A DNA stretch of 64,000 nt, taken from the NCBI RefSeq assembly GCF_025979705.1, contig NZ_CP110136.1, forward strand, positions 3,658,001 to 3,722,000. Direction: 5' to 3'. Numbering within the stretch: the stretch's first letter is position 1; every line of letters starts with the position of its first letter. Below the pieces are notes generated by a model. It made no database searches. It worked only from the letters and a program-made list of their open reading frames with translations, and was not told where the DNA came from. Below are positions 35,399 to 44,921 of the stretch, in pieces. A program made the position numbers and the translations under genes. Source of the DNA: Hymenobacter sp. YIM 151858-1. Its GTDB lineage: Bacteria; Bacteroidota; Bacteroidia; Cytophagales; Hymenobacteraceae.

Positions 35399-37873
35399 TT
35401 AGTTGAATTGCAGTGGTACCACGAGCCTGAAACTTACGTTGCGGCCCATGTTGAACACGCCCGTGCGGCCGGTGGCGTTGTTTACGGCCGTGTACTTCAG
35501 GCGGCTGAGGTGGTGCTGGTACGCCACGTCGAAGAGGTTATTCACGCCCACCATCAGCGTAGCCACGGTGCGGCCCTTGCCGTTGGTTACATCGGTGCCG
35601 GCCCCTAGGTTAACCAAGGTGTAGCTGGGAGTAGGCGTTTCGGTTTCGAAAGCCGAGAAGATGCGGTTTTGGGCAAAGTTGTGCTCCACGCCGGCGCGGG
35701 CGTACACGTTGGCCACGCGGCTGATGGCGCCCACTTTGCGGAAGTTCACGCGCAGCTCCGACTGCAGCCTATCGGCGGGCGTAAAGGGCAGCCACCGCTC
35801 GCCCTCGGCTTGGCCCAGGCGGCGGGCGCGCACCATCGAGAAGGAGTTTTCAAAGTGCAGCCAATCGAGCGGGTGCGGGTGCAGGTCGATGCTGACTTCG
35901 CCGCCGTAGAGGTTGGCTTTGCCTTGCCCGTACACAAACACCCGGAACTCCTTGCCGTCCTCGGTCAGCAACGAGTCCTGGCCGGCGGCGTTGCCGATGC
36001 GGCGCGGGAAGATGAAGTTGCGGATGCGGTTGTCGAACGCATCGACGCTCAGCGTAACGTGGTCGGTGTTCAGGCTGAAGCCTAGGTCGAGCTGCCGGCT
36101 GGTTTCGGCCTTCAGGTTCGGGTCGCCGATTTCGTAGCGGGTGGTGCCCTCGTGCACGCCGTTGGAGGCCAGCTCGGCAATGTTGGGCGCCCGAAAGCCG
36201 CGCGAAAGATTGGCTTTCAGTACCAATTGCTCGGTGGCGCTAAACGCCCCGCCCACGCTGCCCGACCAGTTGCGGTAGGTGTTGTCAAAAGCCTGAAACT
36301 TAGCTTCGGCATTGGGCGCATCGGGCGTGGTGGGCTGTCCGAAGGCGTTGAGCCACAAGGCGTCGCCGGTGATGTGCCGCTCGTCGTAGCGCAGGCCGCC
36401 GCTCAGGTCGAGCTTACCTAGGGTGCGCTTGGTTACGCCAAACACCCCGCCGTCGAACAGGCGATAGGCCGGTATCAAAAACTCCTCGCCCAGGTTCTGG
36501 TTTTCCTGGCGCATGCCGCTTACGCCCACGGTGGTATTCCAGCCGGCTAGCTCGGGCAAAAAGTAGCGGGCGGCGTAGTCGAGGGTGCGCAGCTGAAAGT
36601 ACAGCGAAGGCTCGTTGGGCGCCAGCACCTCGCCAAACTCGCGGCGCAGGTTTTGCTGCCAGCCCACGTTTAGGGTAAGCCGCGACTGACCTAGGATGAA
36701 GTTGTTATCGGTGCCGAGGCGCAGGTGGTTTACGCGCTGGCCCGGCACGTACACGTTGTAGCCGCGCAGGTCGCTGGCCGTTACGGGCACCTCATCGATG
36801 CCGGAGGCGGAAAGCGTGCTGGGTACCAGCTTCAGAAACTCGCCCGTTTCCTCGTCCCGCTCGCCCTCAATCAGCCCCAGCACCTGGTTGAAGGACGTGA
36901 ACGTGAGGTGCGAGTAGCCCCAGCTTTTGTTTAGGCCCACGTAGCCGCTGCCGTCGATTTCGCGGAAGGCCGAGTTGTACACCGGGCCGTCGTAGCGGTT
37001 GCGGTAGGGGGCGGCGCGCTTGCTGGTGCCGCGCACCATCCAGTTCAGGCCGTTGCGGTTACCGGCCGTCATCAGGGAGTAACCCTGTTGGCGGTTGTTG
37101 GTTTGGTAGTTGGCCATCAGCGAGCCGATGACGCGGCCTTCCTCCACCGGATCGGGGGCTACAAAGTTTACCACGCCGGCCATGCCATCGGAGCCGTAGA
37201 GCAACGAGCCCGGGCCTTTGATGATTTCGGCCCGATCAATCGAGTACTCATCCAACTCGATGCCGTGCTCATCGCCCCACTGCTGCCCCTCCTGCTTGGC
37301 GCCGTTGTTGAGCGTGATGACGCGGTTGGCGCTCAGGCCCCGGATTACGGGCTTGCTGATGGCCGCGCCGGTGGTTATCTGGTTGACGCCGGGCGTGCGC
37401 GCAATGGCATCGATGATATTGGTGCTGGCGTGCTGATCGAGCTCCGTGCGGTCGAGCACGGTAGTGGGCACCGGCGAGCGGCGCAGCTCGGTAGAGGCCG
37501 ATACGCCCGTGATTACCACCTGCCCGATTTCGGTTACGGCCGGGCTCAGGGCCAGCTCCAGCGGTTGGCCGTTGCCGGTATCCACGGTGCGCACCAGCGT
37601 GCCGTAACCTAGGGAGCGTACCTGCACCAGAAAGCGCCCCCGCGGCAGGTTGCCGAAGCTGAAACGCCCATCGGCATCGGCCACGGTGCTTTGCTTGAGG
37701 TCGGGAAACACCACCACGGCGCCGGGCAGCGGCTGTTGGGTGGCGGCATCGAGCACGCGGCCCACCACGGCGGCCGTGGCCGGGGCGGCGGTGCCGGGCC
37801 GGCGGGCGGTGGGCGTTTGGGCCTGAGCCGCGGCCGCAAGGAGCAGCGTTGCGGCCAGCAGTAAACGAGACAT
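35399..37873 (-). CDS. TonB-dependent receptor, ZnuD-like
   Basis: Encodes 824 residues from the ATG at 37873, which begins a signal peptide ending near AAQAQ. A carboxypeptidase-regulatory-like domain (about residues 35-120, VVGRVLDAATQQPLPGAVV) precedes the plug (VPTTVLDRTELDQHAS; IKGPGSLLYGSDGMAGVVN) and a beta-barrel ending in Phe-Asn. GAKQEGQQWGDEHG in the plug matches receptors linked to metal uptake such as ZnuD. It should import a metal complex through the outer membrane. The neighbouring CDF exporter and His-rich proteins support a zinc or copper role, which is inference. Confidence 0.92.
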   Translation of the reverse strand: MSRLLLAATLLLAAAAQAQTPTARRPGTAAPATAAVVGRVLDAATQQPLPGAVVVFPDLKQSTVADADGRFSFGNLPRGRFLVQVRSLGYGTLVRTVDTGNGQPLELALSPAVTEIGQVVITGVSASTELRRSPVPTTVLDRTELDQHASTNIIDAIARTPGVNQITTGAAISKPVIRGLSANRVITLNNGAKQEGQQWGDEHGIELDEYSIDRAEIIKGPGSLLYGSDGMAGVVNFVAPDPVEEGRVIGSLMANYQTNNRQQGYSLMTAGNRNGLNWMVRGTSKRAAPYRNRYDGPVYNSAFREIDGSGYVGLNKSWGYSHLTFTSFNQVLGLIEGERDEETGEFLKLVPSTLSASGIDEVPVTASDLRGYNVYVPGQRVNHLRLGTDNNFILGQSRLTLNVGWQQNLRREFGEVLAPNEPSLYFQLRTLDYAARYFLPELAGWNTTVGVSGMRQENQNLGEEFLIPAYRLFDGGVFGVTKRTLGKLDLSGGLRYDERHITGDALWLNAFGQPTTPDAPNAEAKFQAFDNTYRNWSGSVGGAFSATEQLVLKANLSRGFRAPNIAELASNGVHEGTTRYEIGDPNLKAETSRQLDLGFSLNTDHVTLSVDAFDNRIRNFIFPRRIGNAAGQDSLLTEDGKEFRVFVYGQGKANLYGGEVSIDLHPHPLDWLHFENSFSMVRARRLGQAEGERWLPFTPADRLQSELRVNFRKVGAISRVANVYARAGVEHNFAQNRIFSAFETETPTPSYTLVNLGAGTDVTNGKGRTVATLMVGVNNLFDVAYQHHLSRLKYTAVNNATGRTGVFNMGRNVSFRLVVPLQFN

Positions 37874-37946
37874 ACGGAAAGCTAAACAAACGGGGAGGTG
37901 GCGAATGAACGAAGATCCGGCCACGAGGATGCACTCCGCAAAAAAG

Positions 37947-37973
37947 AAAACACCGGCCAAAAGCCGGTGTTTT
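37947..37973. terminator. Hairpin upstream of TonB receptor
   Basis: An 11-bp stem with A4 and T4 ends (37947-37957 with 37963-37973), suited to termination in either direction. On the minus strand it would end transcripts from the 38244 lipoprotein gene before the receptor gene. The gap 37974-38148 shows no gene. Confidence 0.7.
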
Positions 37974-38148
37974 CTCCCCTATTTCTCCATAACCAAACCA
38001 AATGGAGAGAAACAGACGAGTTCCTGAAAACCCGCCAGAGCTAATGCTCCTGAACGAAGAGCCGCAGCGGGCCGCGGCAGTTGCCAGGAGGCAGTTTTTT
38101 CTTTTTGGAAGTGGCAATAACGCAATGCGCGGCTTATTACCAAGGTCG

Positions 38149-38236
38149 GCTATTGGTTATTGGCTGCCGGCCGCTGATTTCCTAGTCAGGAATAGAGTAG
38201 TGGCCGACTAGCAGCTAGCAGCCAATAGCTAATAGC
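38149..38236. repeat. Inverted repeat GCTATTGG/CCAATAGC
   Basis: Arms of about 19 bp (38149-38167 and 38218-38236) are complementary with two mismatches, with further complementarity inside (GGCCGCTGATTTCCTAGT region). It lies just after the stop of the 38244 lipoprotein gene. Confidence 0.7.
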
Positions 38237-38243
38237 TAACCGG

Positions 38244-38798
38244 TTATTGCACCGTTACCGGGAAGGTCACCTCGGCGTCGGTCGAGCCTAGGTCGGCCTG
38301 GCCGTTTTTGTTGCCAGGCTGGTGGCGCAGCACAATTTTGAGCGTGCCGGTAGCCGCCGCGGTGGTTTGCACGCGCGTAGCCAGGCCTACTTCCAGGTTG
38401 TTCTTGTCGCGGTCGGTGCGGGTCACGGTAAGCAGGTTGGCCGGAGCGGCGGTGTACACCACCAGGTGCTCGTCGTTCTCGGCCTGCACTTCGGTGGTAA
38501 TGTTGCTGGCAGGGTTCTTCGATTCGTCGAGGAAGGTTACCGCGCCGGTGTAGGTGGTGTTGGGCGCGAGGCGCAGCGAGCCGATGGTGGGCGCGTTGCC
38601 GCCGGCACCGTCGAGGTCTTTCCACTCCACCGTAACGGCCTGGCCGCCTGTGCTGGGCGTAAGGGTGTAGCGCACGGTAGTAATCAGCTCGTTCTCGTCG
38701 TCGGGCTCGGGGTCTTTGTCGTCGCCGCAGCTGGCGAGCAGCAGGGGAGTGGCCAACAGAACAGCGGCGAGGTAGGGGCGGAAGAGTGTGGTCTTCAT
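38244..38798 (-). CDS. Lipoprotein partner of TonB receptor
   Basis: Encodes 184 residues with a lipobox (LLLASC) and an acidic tether (GDDKDPEPDDENE). The body, starting LITTVRYTLTPSTGG and including NTTYTGAVTFLDESKNP, matches a Bacteroidota lipoprotein family often annotated as a type 1 periplasmic-binding-fold-like protein and usually encoded beside a TonB receptor. It is 42 bp downstream of the 38841 receptor on the same strand, so it is probably a surface or periplasmic accessory for that receptor. Function not established. Confidence 0.82.
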   Translation of the reverse strand: MKTTLFRPYLAAVLLATPLLLASCGDDKDPEPDDENELITTVRYTLTPSTGGQAVTVEWKDLDGAGGNAPTIGSLRLAPNTTYTGAVTFLDESKNPASNITTEVQAENDEHLVVYTAAPANLLTVTRTDRDKNNLEVGLATRVQTTAAATGTLKIVLRHQPGNKNGQADLGSTDAEVTFPVTVQ

Positions 38799-38840
38799 GG
38801 TGGTGAAAAATGAAAAAGGGTTGAAAAGGCTATGGGAAGG

Positions 38841-41243
38841 TTACTTGGCCGAAGCGCGGCGGCCGAAGTTGATCGGCGCTTGCAGCCGCAGCGTAACGTT
38901 TCGGCCCATGTCGTCGGCGAAGTAGCGGAAGCGGTTCAGGTACTCGCGGTACCGTTCGTTCAGCAGGTTGGTGCCCGCCAGGCTTAGCTGCACCGGCACG
39001 CCGCCTAGGCGCACGGTAGCCCCCACTTCGGCGCTCAGCAGGCCGTAGCCATCGGGGGCGGGGAGGGGGTCGTAGAGGGCACTGGGCACGCGGGTTTGGC
39101 GGCGGGTAGCACCTAGGGTTAGCTGCGCAAAGCGTTGGCTGAGGCGGTTGCCGGGGCGGCCGGCCCACTCGCGCCGGGCGGCCAGCTCAAAGCGGTCGGC
39201 CGGCGCGTATACCAGGTAATCATCGAGCTGCAGGTTGCGGGCCCGCACCAGCGCCGCTTTGCCGCTGATAAGCCAGCCCGCAGCCGGCGTGTAGCCCAGG
39301 GTGGCATCGAGGCCGCGGAACACGGCATCGGTTTGCTGGTAGCGCCACGGCCTGAACACGCCCTGAATGGTGGTAATCGGCTCCCCGATTACCTGGTAGA
39401 TGTACCCATTGATGCGGTTCTGGTACACCGTCAGCTCGCCGTTCAGGCGCGGGTTGGCGTGCAGCGTAGCCGTCAGGTTTAGGTTGTGGGCCGTTTCGGG
39501 TTGCAGCTGGGGTGCCCCGGCTGGGCGCGTTACGTCGTAGCCTTCTTCGTACAGGCCGTTGTGCACGCCTTGCGCATACCGCTCGTTGGGCGCAGGCGCC
39601 CGGCGCACCAGCGCGGCATCGGCCCGCAGCGTAAAGTGCGGCGATACCTCGTACACCGCGCCCAGCGAGGCCGAGGGCGTCCAGAACTGAAAACGGCGCC
39701 GCTCCACCCCAAAAAACAGGCTCGAATCGGTGGCAAAACCCCGCGTGAGGCGCCGGGTCGTGAGGTCGCGGCGGTCGAGGCGCAAGCCGGCTTCCAGGGT
39801 CAGCTGCTCGTGCTGCCACCGCTCAATGGCAAAAGCCCCGCCCACCCAGTTGTTGTAGAACGGAATGAACTGCCGGCTGCCCGGCGCGTAGCGGTTGTGC
39901 TGGTACGTGCCGCTCAGGCCCACCGTGCCGCTGAAGTTGCCTAGGTGCGGATGCTCCCAGGCCACATCGGCCGTGGTGGTGTAGTTGAGGTAGCTGAGCT
40001 GGGGCAGGTTGCGCCGGCCGGCCGCGCTGCCGCTGCGCACCACATCGTACTCGTCGCGGTAGTCCTGCTGATGCGCCACCGTGGCCGTGAGCTTGCCGCC
40101 GTGCCCGGTTTTTACAAAGCCCGAGAGCTTGGCCAAATCGTGGCGCACCTGCTGGTACGGCCTAGCTATGGTGTAGCCGAACGAGCCCAGCCCCACGGGC
40201 CGGCCGCGCTCGGTGGCGGTTTGCAAATCGGCGAGGTTGCCCACAATGGCCGCCTGCAAAATACCCGTGCGCGCGTTGAACTGGCTGTAAAACGCCTCCA
40301 GGCCGTAGCTATCCTTACGCCAACCTAGGGCAGCGGCAAAGTTTCGCTCGCGGTAGGCGGTGTTCTCGAGCCAGTAATCGGGCGTGCGTGTGTTGCCGGC
40401 TTGCTTTAGGGTGCCCTGCACGCGCCAGCTCAGGGCGGGCAGGCGGCGCGCGTTGCCATCAACCGTTGCGGCCACGGCACCCAGGCCGTTGTTGCTGGCG
40501 CCCACTAGGTTTAGCTCGGCGCCCACGCCGGCCGAGTCGCGCAGGGGCTTGGGCTGCACCAGCACCACGCCGCCCACGGCATCGGAGCCGTAGCGCACGC
40601 CGGCGGCGCCTTTCACCACCGTCAGCTCCGAGGCCACAAACGGGTCGATTTCGGGGCCGTGCTCCTGGCCCCACTGCTGGCCCTCTTGCCGCACGCCGTT
40701 GTTCATGATGGCCACGCGGTTGGAGTGCAAGCCGTGGATGATGGGCTTGAACACGCTCGGCCCCGTTTGGATGGCCGACACCCCGGCAATCTTTTGCAGC
40801 GCCTCACCTAGGGCTTGCCCCCGCGTGGCTTGCAAGGCTTGCCCCGAAAGCGTACTGGCCGCCTGGGTTTGCGGCTCGGCTACCCGCTCGCCGCGCACCA
40901 CCGCGCTCCGCAGCCGAATAGCACTCGGGTGCAGGGCAAAGTTGCGCACCGCGGCGGCGCCCACGCGCAGCTCGGCTTCCTCGGTTTCGTAACCCACGAA
41001 GCGAACCTGCACCCGGTACGTACCGGCGCATACATGAAAATGAAAGTGGCCTTCCGAATCGGCTTGGGCGGCCTCCTGCGTGGGTAGCAACACTACCGTA
41101 GCGCCGGCCAGCCCTTCGCCCGATTCATGGTCCGTTACGCGGCCGGCCAACGGCAGGGTGCACGTGCTTTGGGCGGCAGCCACGCAGGCTACACCCCAGC
41201 ACAGCCCCGCCCACAGCAGGACCGCCGCAAGGCGGAAAAGCAT
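38841..41243 (-). CDS. TonB-dependent receptor, ZnuD-like, second copy
   Basis: Encodes 800 residues from the ATG at 41243. A signal peptide, then a carboxypeptidase-like domain (AGRVTDHESGEGLAGATVV), whose loop has DSEGHFHFHVCAGTY with clustered His and Cys, then the plug (GVSAIQTGPSVFKPIIHG; VVKGAAGVRYGSDAVGGVV) and the barrel. GVRQEGQQWGQEHGPEID parallels the receptor at 35399. The C terminus lacks a clear final aromatic (ends RRASAK), which is unusual for a TonB barrel. It is grouped with the 38244 lipoprotein and the His-rich protein at 41367, pointing to metal uptake. Confidence 0.9.
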   Translation of the reverse strand: MLFRLAAVLLWAGLCWGVACVAAAQSTCTLPLAGRVTDHESGEGLAGATVVLLPTQEAAQADSEGHFHFHVCAGTYRVQVRFVGYETEEAELRVGAAAVRNFALHPSAIRLRSAVVRGERVAEPQTQAASTLSGQALQATRGQALGEALQKIAGVSAIQTGPSVFKPIIHGLHSNRVAIMNNGVRQEGQQWGQEHGPEIDPFVASELTVVKGAAGVRYGSDAVGGVVLVQPKPLRDSAGVGAELNLVGASNNGLGAVAATVDGNARRLPALSWRVQGTLKQAGNTRTPDYWLENTAYRERNFAAALGWRKDSYGLEAFYSQFNARTGILQAAIVGNLADLQTATERGRPVGLGSFGYTIARPYQQVRHDLAKLSGFVKTGHGGKLTATVAHQQDYRDEYDVVRSGSAAGRRNLPQLSYLNYTTTADVAWEHPHLGNFSGTVGLSGTYQHNRYAPGSRQFIPFYNNWVGGAFAIERWQHEQLTLEAGLRLDRRDLTTRRLTRGFATDSSLFFGVERRRFQFWTPSASLGAVYEVSPHFTLRADAALVRRAPAPNERYAQGVHNGLYEEGYDVTRPAGAPQLQPETAHNLNLTATLHANPRLNGELTVYQNRINGYIYQVIGEPITTIQGVFRPWRYQQTDAVFRGLDATLGYTPAAGWLISGKAALVRARNLQLDDYLVYAPADRFELAARREWAGRPGNRLSQRFAQLTLGATRRQTRVPSALYDPLPAPDGYGLLSAEVGATVRLGGVPVQLSLAGTNLLNERYREYLNRFRYFADDMGRNVTLRLQAPINFGRRASAK

Positions 41244-41366
41244 GAAAAAGAAAAAAGAAACCCGAATACTAAAACGGGGGCGGTGCCGAATGGCAGCTAC
41301 CAAGCAGGTAACCTAGGGGCACAGCCCACCCTTGCCCGGCTGCTCGGCAGCCTGGGCACTCGTACA

Positions 41367-41702
41367 TCAGGCGCGGGCCGGTGGGCCTCGGAGGTACGCC
41401 GCAGCGGGCGTGGTGCTTTGCCACACCGATTGGTACGGCTCGGCTTTCAGCGGGGCATAGCGGTGCACTACCGGTTGCAGCACCAGCTCCGGCGTGGGCT
41501 GGAACGGCACATCGAACAGGTGGTCGACGGGGCAGTGCTGGTGCTTGGCCGTAAGCAGGGCTTTGTAGCCCCGGCCCGTGTGGGCGGCTTCTTTCTCGGT
41601 GTGCTGGTGGCGGTGCAGCGCCAGTATAGCCGACTCCGGCAGCAGCACCCGCACGAAGCAGAGCAGCAGCAGAATGGCCAACTGTGAACGGAATGCACGC
41701 AT
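41367..41702 (-). CDS. Secreted His-rich protein of metal locus
   Basis: Encodes 111 residues from the ATG at 41702. An N-terminal hydrophobic segment (signal or anchor) is followed by a His-rich stretch ALHRHQHTEKEAAHTG and KHQHCPVDHLFDVPFQ, with His and one Cys suited to binding zinc or copper. Similar small proteins are commonly encoded beside TonB receptors in Bacteroidota. It is upstream of, and co-directional with, the second receptor. Role inferred from composition and context. Confidence 0.78.
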   Translation of the reverse strand: MRAFRSQLAILLLLCFVRVLLPESAILALHRHQHTEKEAAHTGRGYKALLTAKHQHCPVDHLFDVPFQPTPELVLQPVVHRYAPLKAEPYQSVWQSTTPAAAYLRGPPARA

Positions 41703-41874
41703 AGCGGAGACGAAGCAGATGCTTGGGCGGCTAAAGTAAGGATAAACTTTAAAATACAGCCCCAATCCTTTTAAGGACCGGCCTGCAGAAGTTGGGTTGC
41801 TGCACAACGCATTACTGGCCTCATACGTAATTAGTTACACAACACGCTCATCGTTCCGCACGCACTCCCACACC

Positions 41875-41976
41875 ATGAAACAACTTGTACAGCGCTCCTT
41901 GCAGCTGCTGGCCCGCTACCTGCGCGGCCACGTTCAGGCCAGCTCCGTTGGCACCCCCGATCCGTTGTTTGTGTAG
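41875..41976 (+). CDS. Possible 33-residue small protein
   Basis: A short frame from ATG 41875 to TAG 41974 encodes a basic, Leu/Gln-rich peptide beginning MKQLVQRSLQLLARYLRGHV. It follows a plausible leader and ends 137 bp before the 42114 gene. It could be a real small protein or a leader peptide; conservation would decide. The surrounding 411-bp gap (41703-42113) shows nothing else convincing. Confidence 0.35.
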   Translation: MKQLVQRSLQLLARYLRGHVQASSVGTPDPLFV

Positions 41977-42113
41977 CCCCAAGGCTGCCTCCCTGAGTAT
42001 CCGGCTCGCCGGAGTTCTTGTTCGCACAGGCTTTTGCCCCATCCGGCAAGTAGCAGCTTCGGGCGTTTGGCACGGCATTTTCTTTGGCCCTGTCAAACGC
42101 CTGATTCACTGTG

Positions 42114-42563
42114 ATGGATGCACTCTACTTCGATAGCCTAACGCTCTTCCACGACCCTGCGCTACGCTTGCTGTACCACCGGTGGCGCGGTACCTACAAC
42201 AGCCATCTGTTTCAGCCGGCCGTGCAGCATGTGCAGCAGTTGCTCGGGCAGCTTCGCATCGAGTACTGGATTGCTGACCTCAACGGCCTGCCCAACCTAG
42301 GGCTCGAAGATCAGTTTTTGATAAGCGAGCAGGTGCTGCCGCAAGTGGCGCGCATGCCGCACCTGCGCCAGCTGGCACTCGTGCTCAGCTCCAACGTCTA
42401 CAACCAGTTAGCCGTCGAGAGCATTCTGCACCTAGGCAACGAGCACCTGCGCTTCGATGTGCAGTACTTCTCCGATGCCGCTTCGGCCTTCGATTGGCTG
42501 ATTAACCCCACCGACGCACCCGCAACCGCCGCGCCATCGATGGCAGCCGGGCTGGTGGCCTAA
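42114..42563 (+). CDS. STAS-like small protein, paralog of the 13250 gene
   Basis: Encodes 149 residues from the ATG at 42114 (a GTG one codon upstream is also in frame). It shares YHRWRG, a strand ending YWIADLNGLP, LEDQFLISEQVLPQVA, YNQLAVESIL and VQYFSDAASAFDWL with the protein at 13250, so both belong to one family of STAS/SpoIIAA-like proteins. No catalytic residues are apparent; a regulatory binding role is possible. The C-terminal 15 residues are Ala/Pro-rich. Confidence 0.8.
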   Translation: MDALYFDSLTLFHDPALRLLYHRWRGTYNSHLFQPAVQHVQQLLGQLRIEYWIADLNGLPNLGLEDQFLISEQVLPQVARMPHLRQLALVLSSNVYNQLAVESILHLGNEHLRFDVQYFSDAASAFDWLINPTDAPATAAPSMAAGLVA

Positions 42564-42761
42564 CTACGCAGGCTAACGGTTGCACCAACCGCTTTCTGGC
42601 CGATTAAGCGGTACGCGGCTAGCCCAAAACTGTCAAGCTGGCAGCTTTGCGGCGGGCCGGGCGAAGTGGAATGAGGTTTGATTCCGGGGCCGACAGCGGC
42701 AGCCGCTCGTTGTTGGCTGCTTTTGTACCCGTCAAACTCTTCTACCTCTTACCTAACCGCC

Positions 42762-44594
42762 ATGCAGGAAACCGGTAGCATCTCGATTCACACCGAGAAT
42801 ATCTTTCCCATCATCAAGAAGTTCCTGTACTCCGACCACGAGATTTTCCTCCGTGAGTTGGTCTCGAACGCCGTTGATGCCACCCAGAAGCTGAAGAGCC
42901 TCGCGCAGCTGGGCGAATACCAGGGCGAAGCCGGCGAGCTGAAAGTCACGGTAAGCGTCGACAAGGAAAAGCGCACCATCACCGTGTCGGACCGCGGCAT
43001 CGGCATGACGGCCGAGGAGATTAAGAAGTACATCAACCAGATTGCCTTCTCGGGCGCTACCGAGTTCGTTGAGAAGTACAAAGACAAGGACGCCGCGGCC
43101 AAAGACCAGATTATCGGTCAGTTCGGCCTGGGTTTTTACTCGGCTTTCATGGTGGCCAAGGAAGTCGAAATCTTCTCGAAGAGCTTTAAGGAAGGCACCG
43201 AAGCCGCCCGCTGGGTGTGCGACGGCAGCACCGAGTTTACCCTCGAGACCACCGAAAAGGCCGAGCGCGGTACCGATGTGGTGCTGCACGTAGCCGAAGA
43301 CAGCGACGAGTTTCTGGAAGAAGCCCGCCTGCGCGGCATTCTGGAGAAGTACTGCCGCTTCCTGCCCGTCGAGATTGAGTTTGAAGGCAAGGTTATCAAC
43401 CAAACGCAGCCGCTCTGGACCAAGCAGCCCGCCGACCTCACCGACGAGGACTACACCAAGTTCTACCAGGAGCTGTACCCCTTCTCCGAAAAGCCGCTGT
43501 TCTGGATTCACCTGAACGTGGATTACCCCTTCAACCTGACGGGTATTCTGTACTTCCCGAAGGTGAAGGACGAGCTGCAGCTGCAGCGCAACAAAATTCA
43601 GCTGTACTCGCGCCAGGTGTTCATCACCGACGAGGTGAAGGACGTAGTGCCCGAGTTCCTGATGCTGCTGCACGGCGTGCTCGATTCGCCCGATATCCCG
43701 CTGAACGTGTCGCGCTCGTTCCTGCAGGCCGACGCCAACGTGCGCAAGATCAACCAATACATCACGAAGAAGGTAGCCGATAAGCTGGCCGAAATCTTCC
43801 GGAAGGAGCGCAGCTCGTTCGAGGAGAAGTGGGCCGACATCAACCTGTTCGTGAAGTACGGCATGCTGTCGGACGACAAGTTCTACGACCGCGCCAAGGA
43901 CTTCGCGCTGCTGCAAAGCGTCGCTGGTAAGTTCTACACTTTCAACGAGTACAAGGAGCTGGTGCAGGCTAACCAGGTGGACAAGAACGGCCAGACGGTG
44001 CTGCTCTACACCACCGACGAGCAGGCCCAGCACGCCTACGTGCTGGCGGCCCAGGAGCGCGGCTATGATGTGCTCAACTTCAACGGCCCGCTCGATCCGC
44101 ACTTCATCGGCCTGCTCGAGCAGAAGCTGGAGAAAACCACCTTCAAACGCGTGGACGCCGACACCGTGGGTAAGCTCATCGAGAAGGAAGAAACCGCCGA
44201 AAGCGTGCTTTCCGACGACGAGAAGACCAAACTGCAGGAGCTGTTCACCAAGGCCATCAGCAACGAGCACATGCACGTGCAGGTAGAGGCCCTGGCCCCG
44301 CAGGATGCCCCGGTTATCATTACGCTGCCCGAGTTTATGCGCCGCATGAAGGACATGCAGCGCGTAGGTGGCGGCGGTGGCATGGCTATGTTCGGCTCGC
44401 TGCCCGATAGCTACACCGTAAGCGTCAACGCCAACAACCCCGTGGCCCAGCGCGTGCTGCGCGCCGACGAGGAAGCCGCTACCAAGCTCGCCAAGCAAGC
44501 CTTCGACCTGGCATTGCTGGCCCAAGGTTTGCTAAAAGGCGAAGCGCTGACCCAGTTTGTGAAGCGGAGCGCCGAGCTGCTGGCGGCCGAGTAA
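42762..44594 (+). CDS. htpG: Chaperone protein HtpG (Hsp90)
   Basis: Encodes 610 residues from the ATG at 42762; the open frame upstream of it lacks family similarity. The N-terminal GHKL ATPase domain has LRELVSNAVDATQKL, DRGIGMTAEEIKKY and GQFGLGFYSAFMV; the middle domain includes DSPDIPLNVSRSFLQ; the C-terminal dimerisation domain is slightly shorter and ends AELLAAE. It acts as an ATP-dependent chaperone in the cytoplasm. Very low in rare codons, consistent with high expression. Confidence 0.97.
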   Translation: MQETGSISIHTENIFPIIKKFLYSDHEIFLRELVSNAVDATQKLKSLAQLGEYQGEAGELKVTVSVDKEKRTITVSDRGIGMTAEEIKKYINQIAFSGATEFVEKYKDKDAAAKDQIIGQFGLGFYSAFMVAKEVEIFSKSFKEGTEAARWVCDGSTEFTLETTEKAERGTDVVLHVAEDSDEFLEEARLRGILEKYCRFLPVEIEFEGKVINQTQPLWTKQPADLTDEDYTKFYQELYPFSEKPLFWIHLNVDYPFNLTGILYFPKVKDELQLQRNKIQLYSRQVFITDEVKDVVPEFLMLLHGVLDSPDIPLNVSRSFLQADANVRKINQYITKKVADKLAEIFRKERSSFEEKWADINLFVKYGMLSDDKFYDRAKDFALLQSVAGKFYTFNEYKELVQANQVDKNGQTVLLYTTDEQAQHAYVLAAQERGYDVLNFNGPLDPHFIGLLEQKLEKTTFKRVDADTVGKLIEKEETAESVLSDDEKTKLQELFTKAISNEHMHVQVEALAPQDAPVIITLPEFMRRMKDMQRVGGGGGMAMFGSLPDSYTVSVNANNPVAQRVLRADEEAATKLAKQAFDLALLAQGLLKGEALTQFVKRSAELLAAE

Positions 44595-44614
44595 TTGATT
44601 TTTAGTTCCGGAGC

Positions 44615-44655
44615 GAAGCCGGTCTTGCAACTGCTGCGGTTGCGGGGCCGGCTTC
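44615..44655 (+). terminator. Terminator after htpG
   Basis: An outer 8-bp stem (44615-44622 with 44648-44655) and an inner 5-bp stem (44627-44631 with 44639-44643), followed by TTTCG, 20 bp after the htpG stop. The remaining gap to 44921 holds a CTCATCCA run and no gene. Confidence 0.65.
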
Positions 44656-44818
44656 TTTCGTCAGCGGCGAATGAGTGAAGTGCCAGAGTTCATCAACGCG
44701 CTGCTCACATAGGGCCCGCCGCCGGAGTGTAGGGGGCGAAGGGGTGCGCGGGCGTCCGAGCGCCGCAACCACCTAGGGCAATGCCCCAGGGCCGGGTTAA
44801 GCCGAACATCGGTTGCTG

Positions 44819-44847
44819 CCATCCACTCATCCACTCATCCACTCACC
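44819..44847. repeat. Short CTCATCCA tandem run
   Basis: Three near-identical units of CCATCCACTCAT type in tandem. The unit matches the right arm of the repeat at 12138-12213, so a related element may have been present here. Confidence 0.65.
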
Positions 44848-44921
44848 TCACCATCTCGCCATAGGGCACTATCAAACCCTATCTTTACGTTTCGCTACCC
44901 AAACACCTTCCTGCCTACTTC

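Noticed and set aside
41885-42136. 83-residue frame before the 42114 gene
   Set aside because: Overlaps the small frame at 41875 and the next gene start, with Cys-rich, non-conserved-looking sequence.
42753-44525. 590-residue minus-strand frame opposite htpG
   Set aside because: Antisense shadow of a conserved Hsp90 gene, with no domain of its own.
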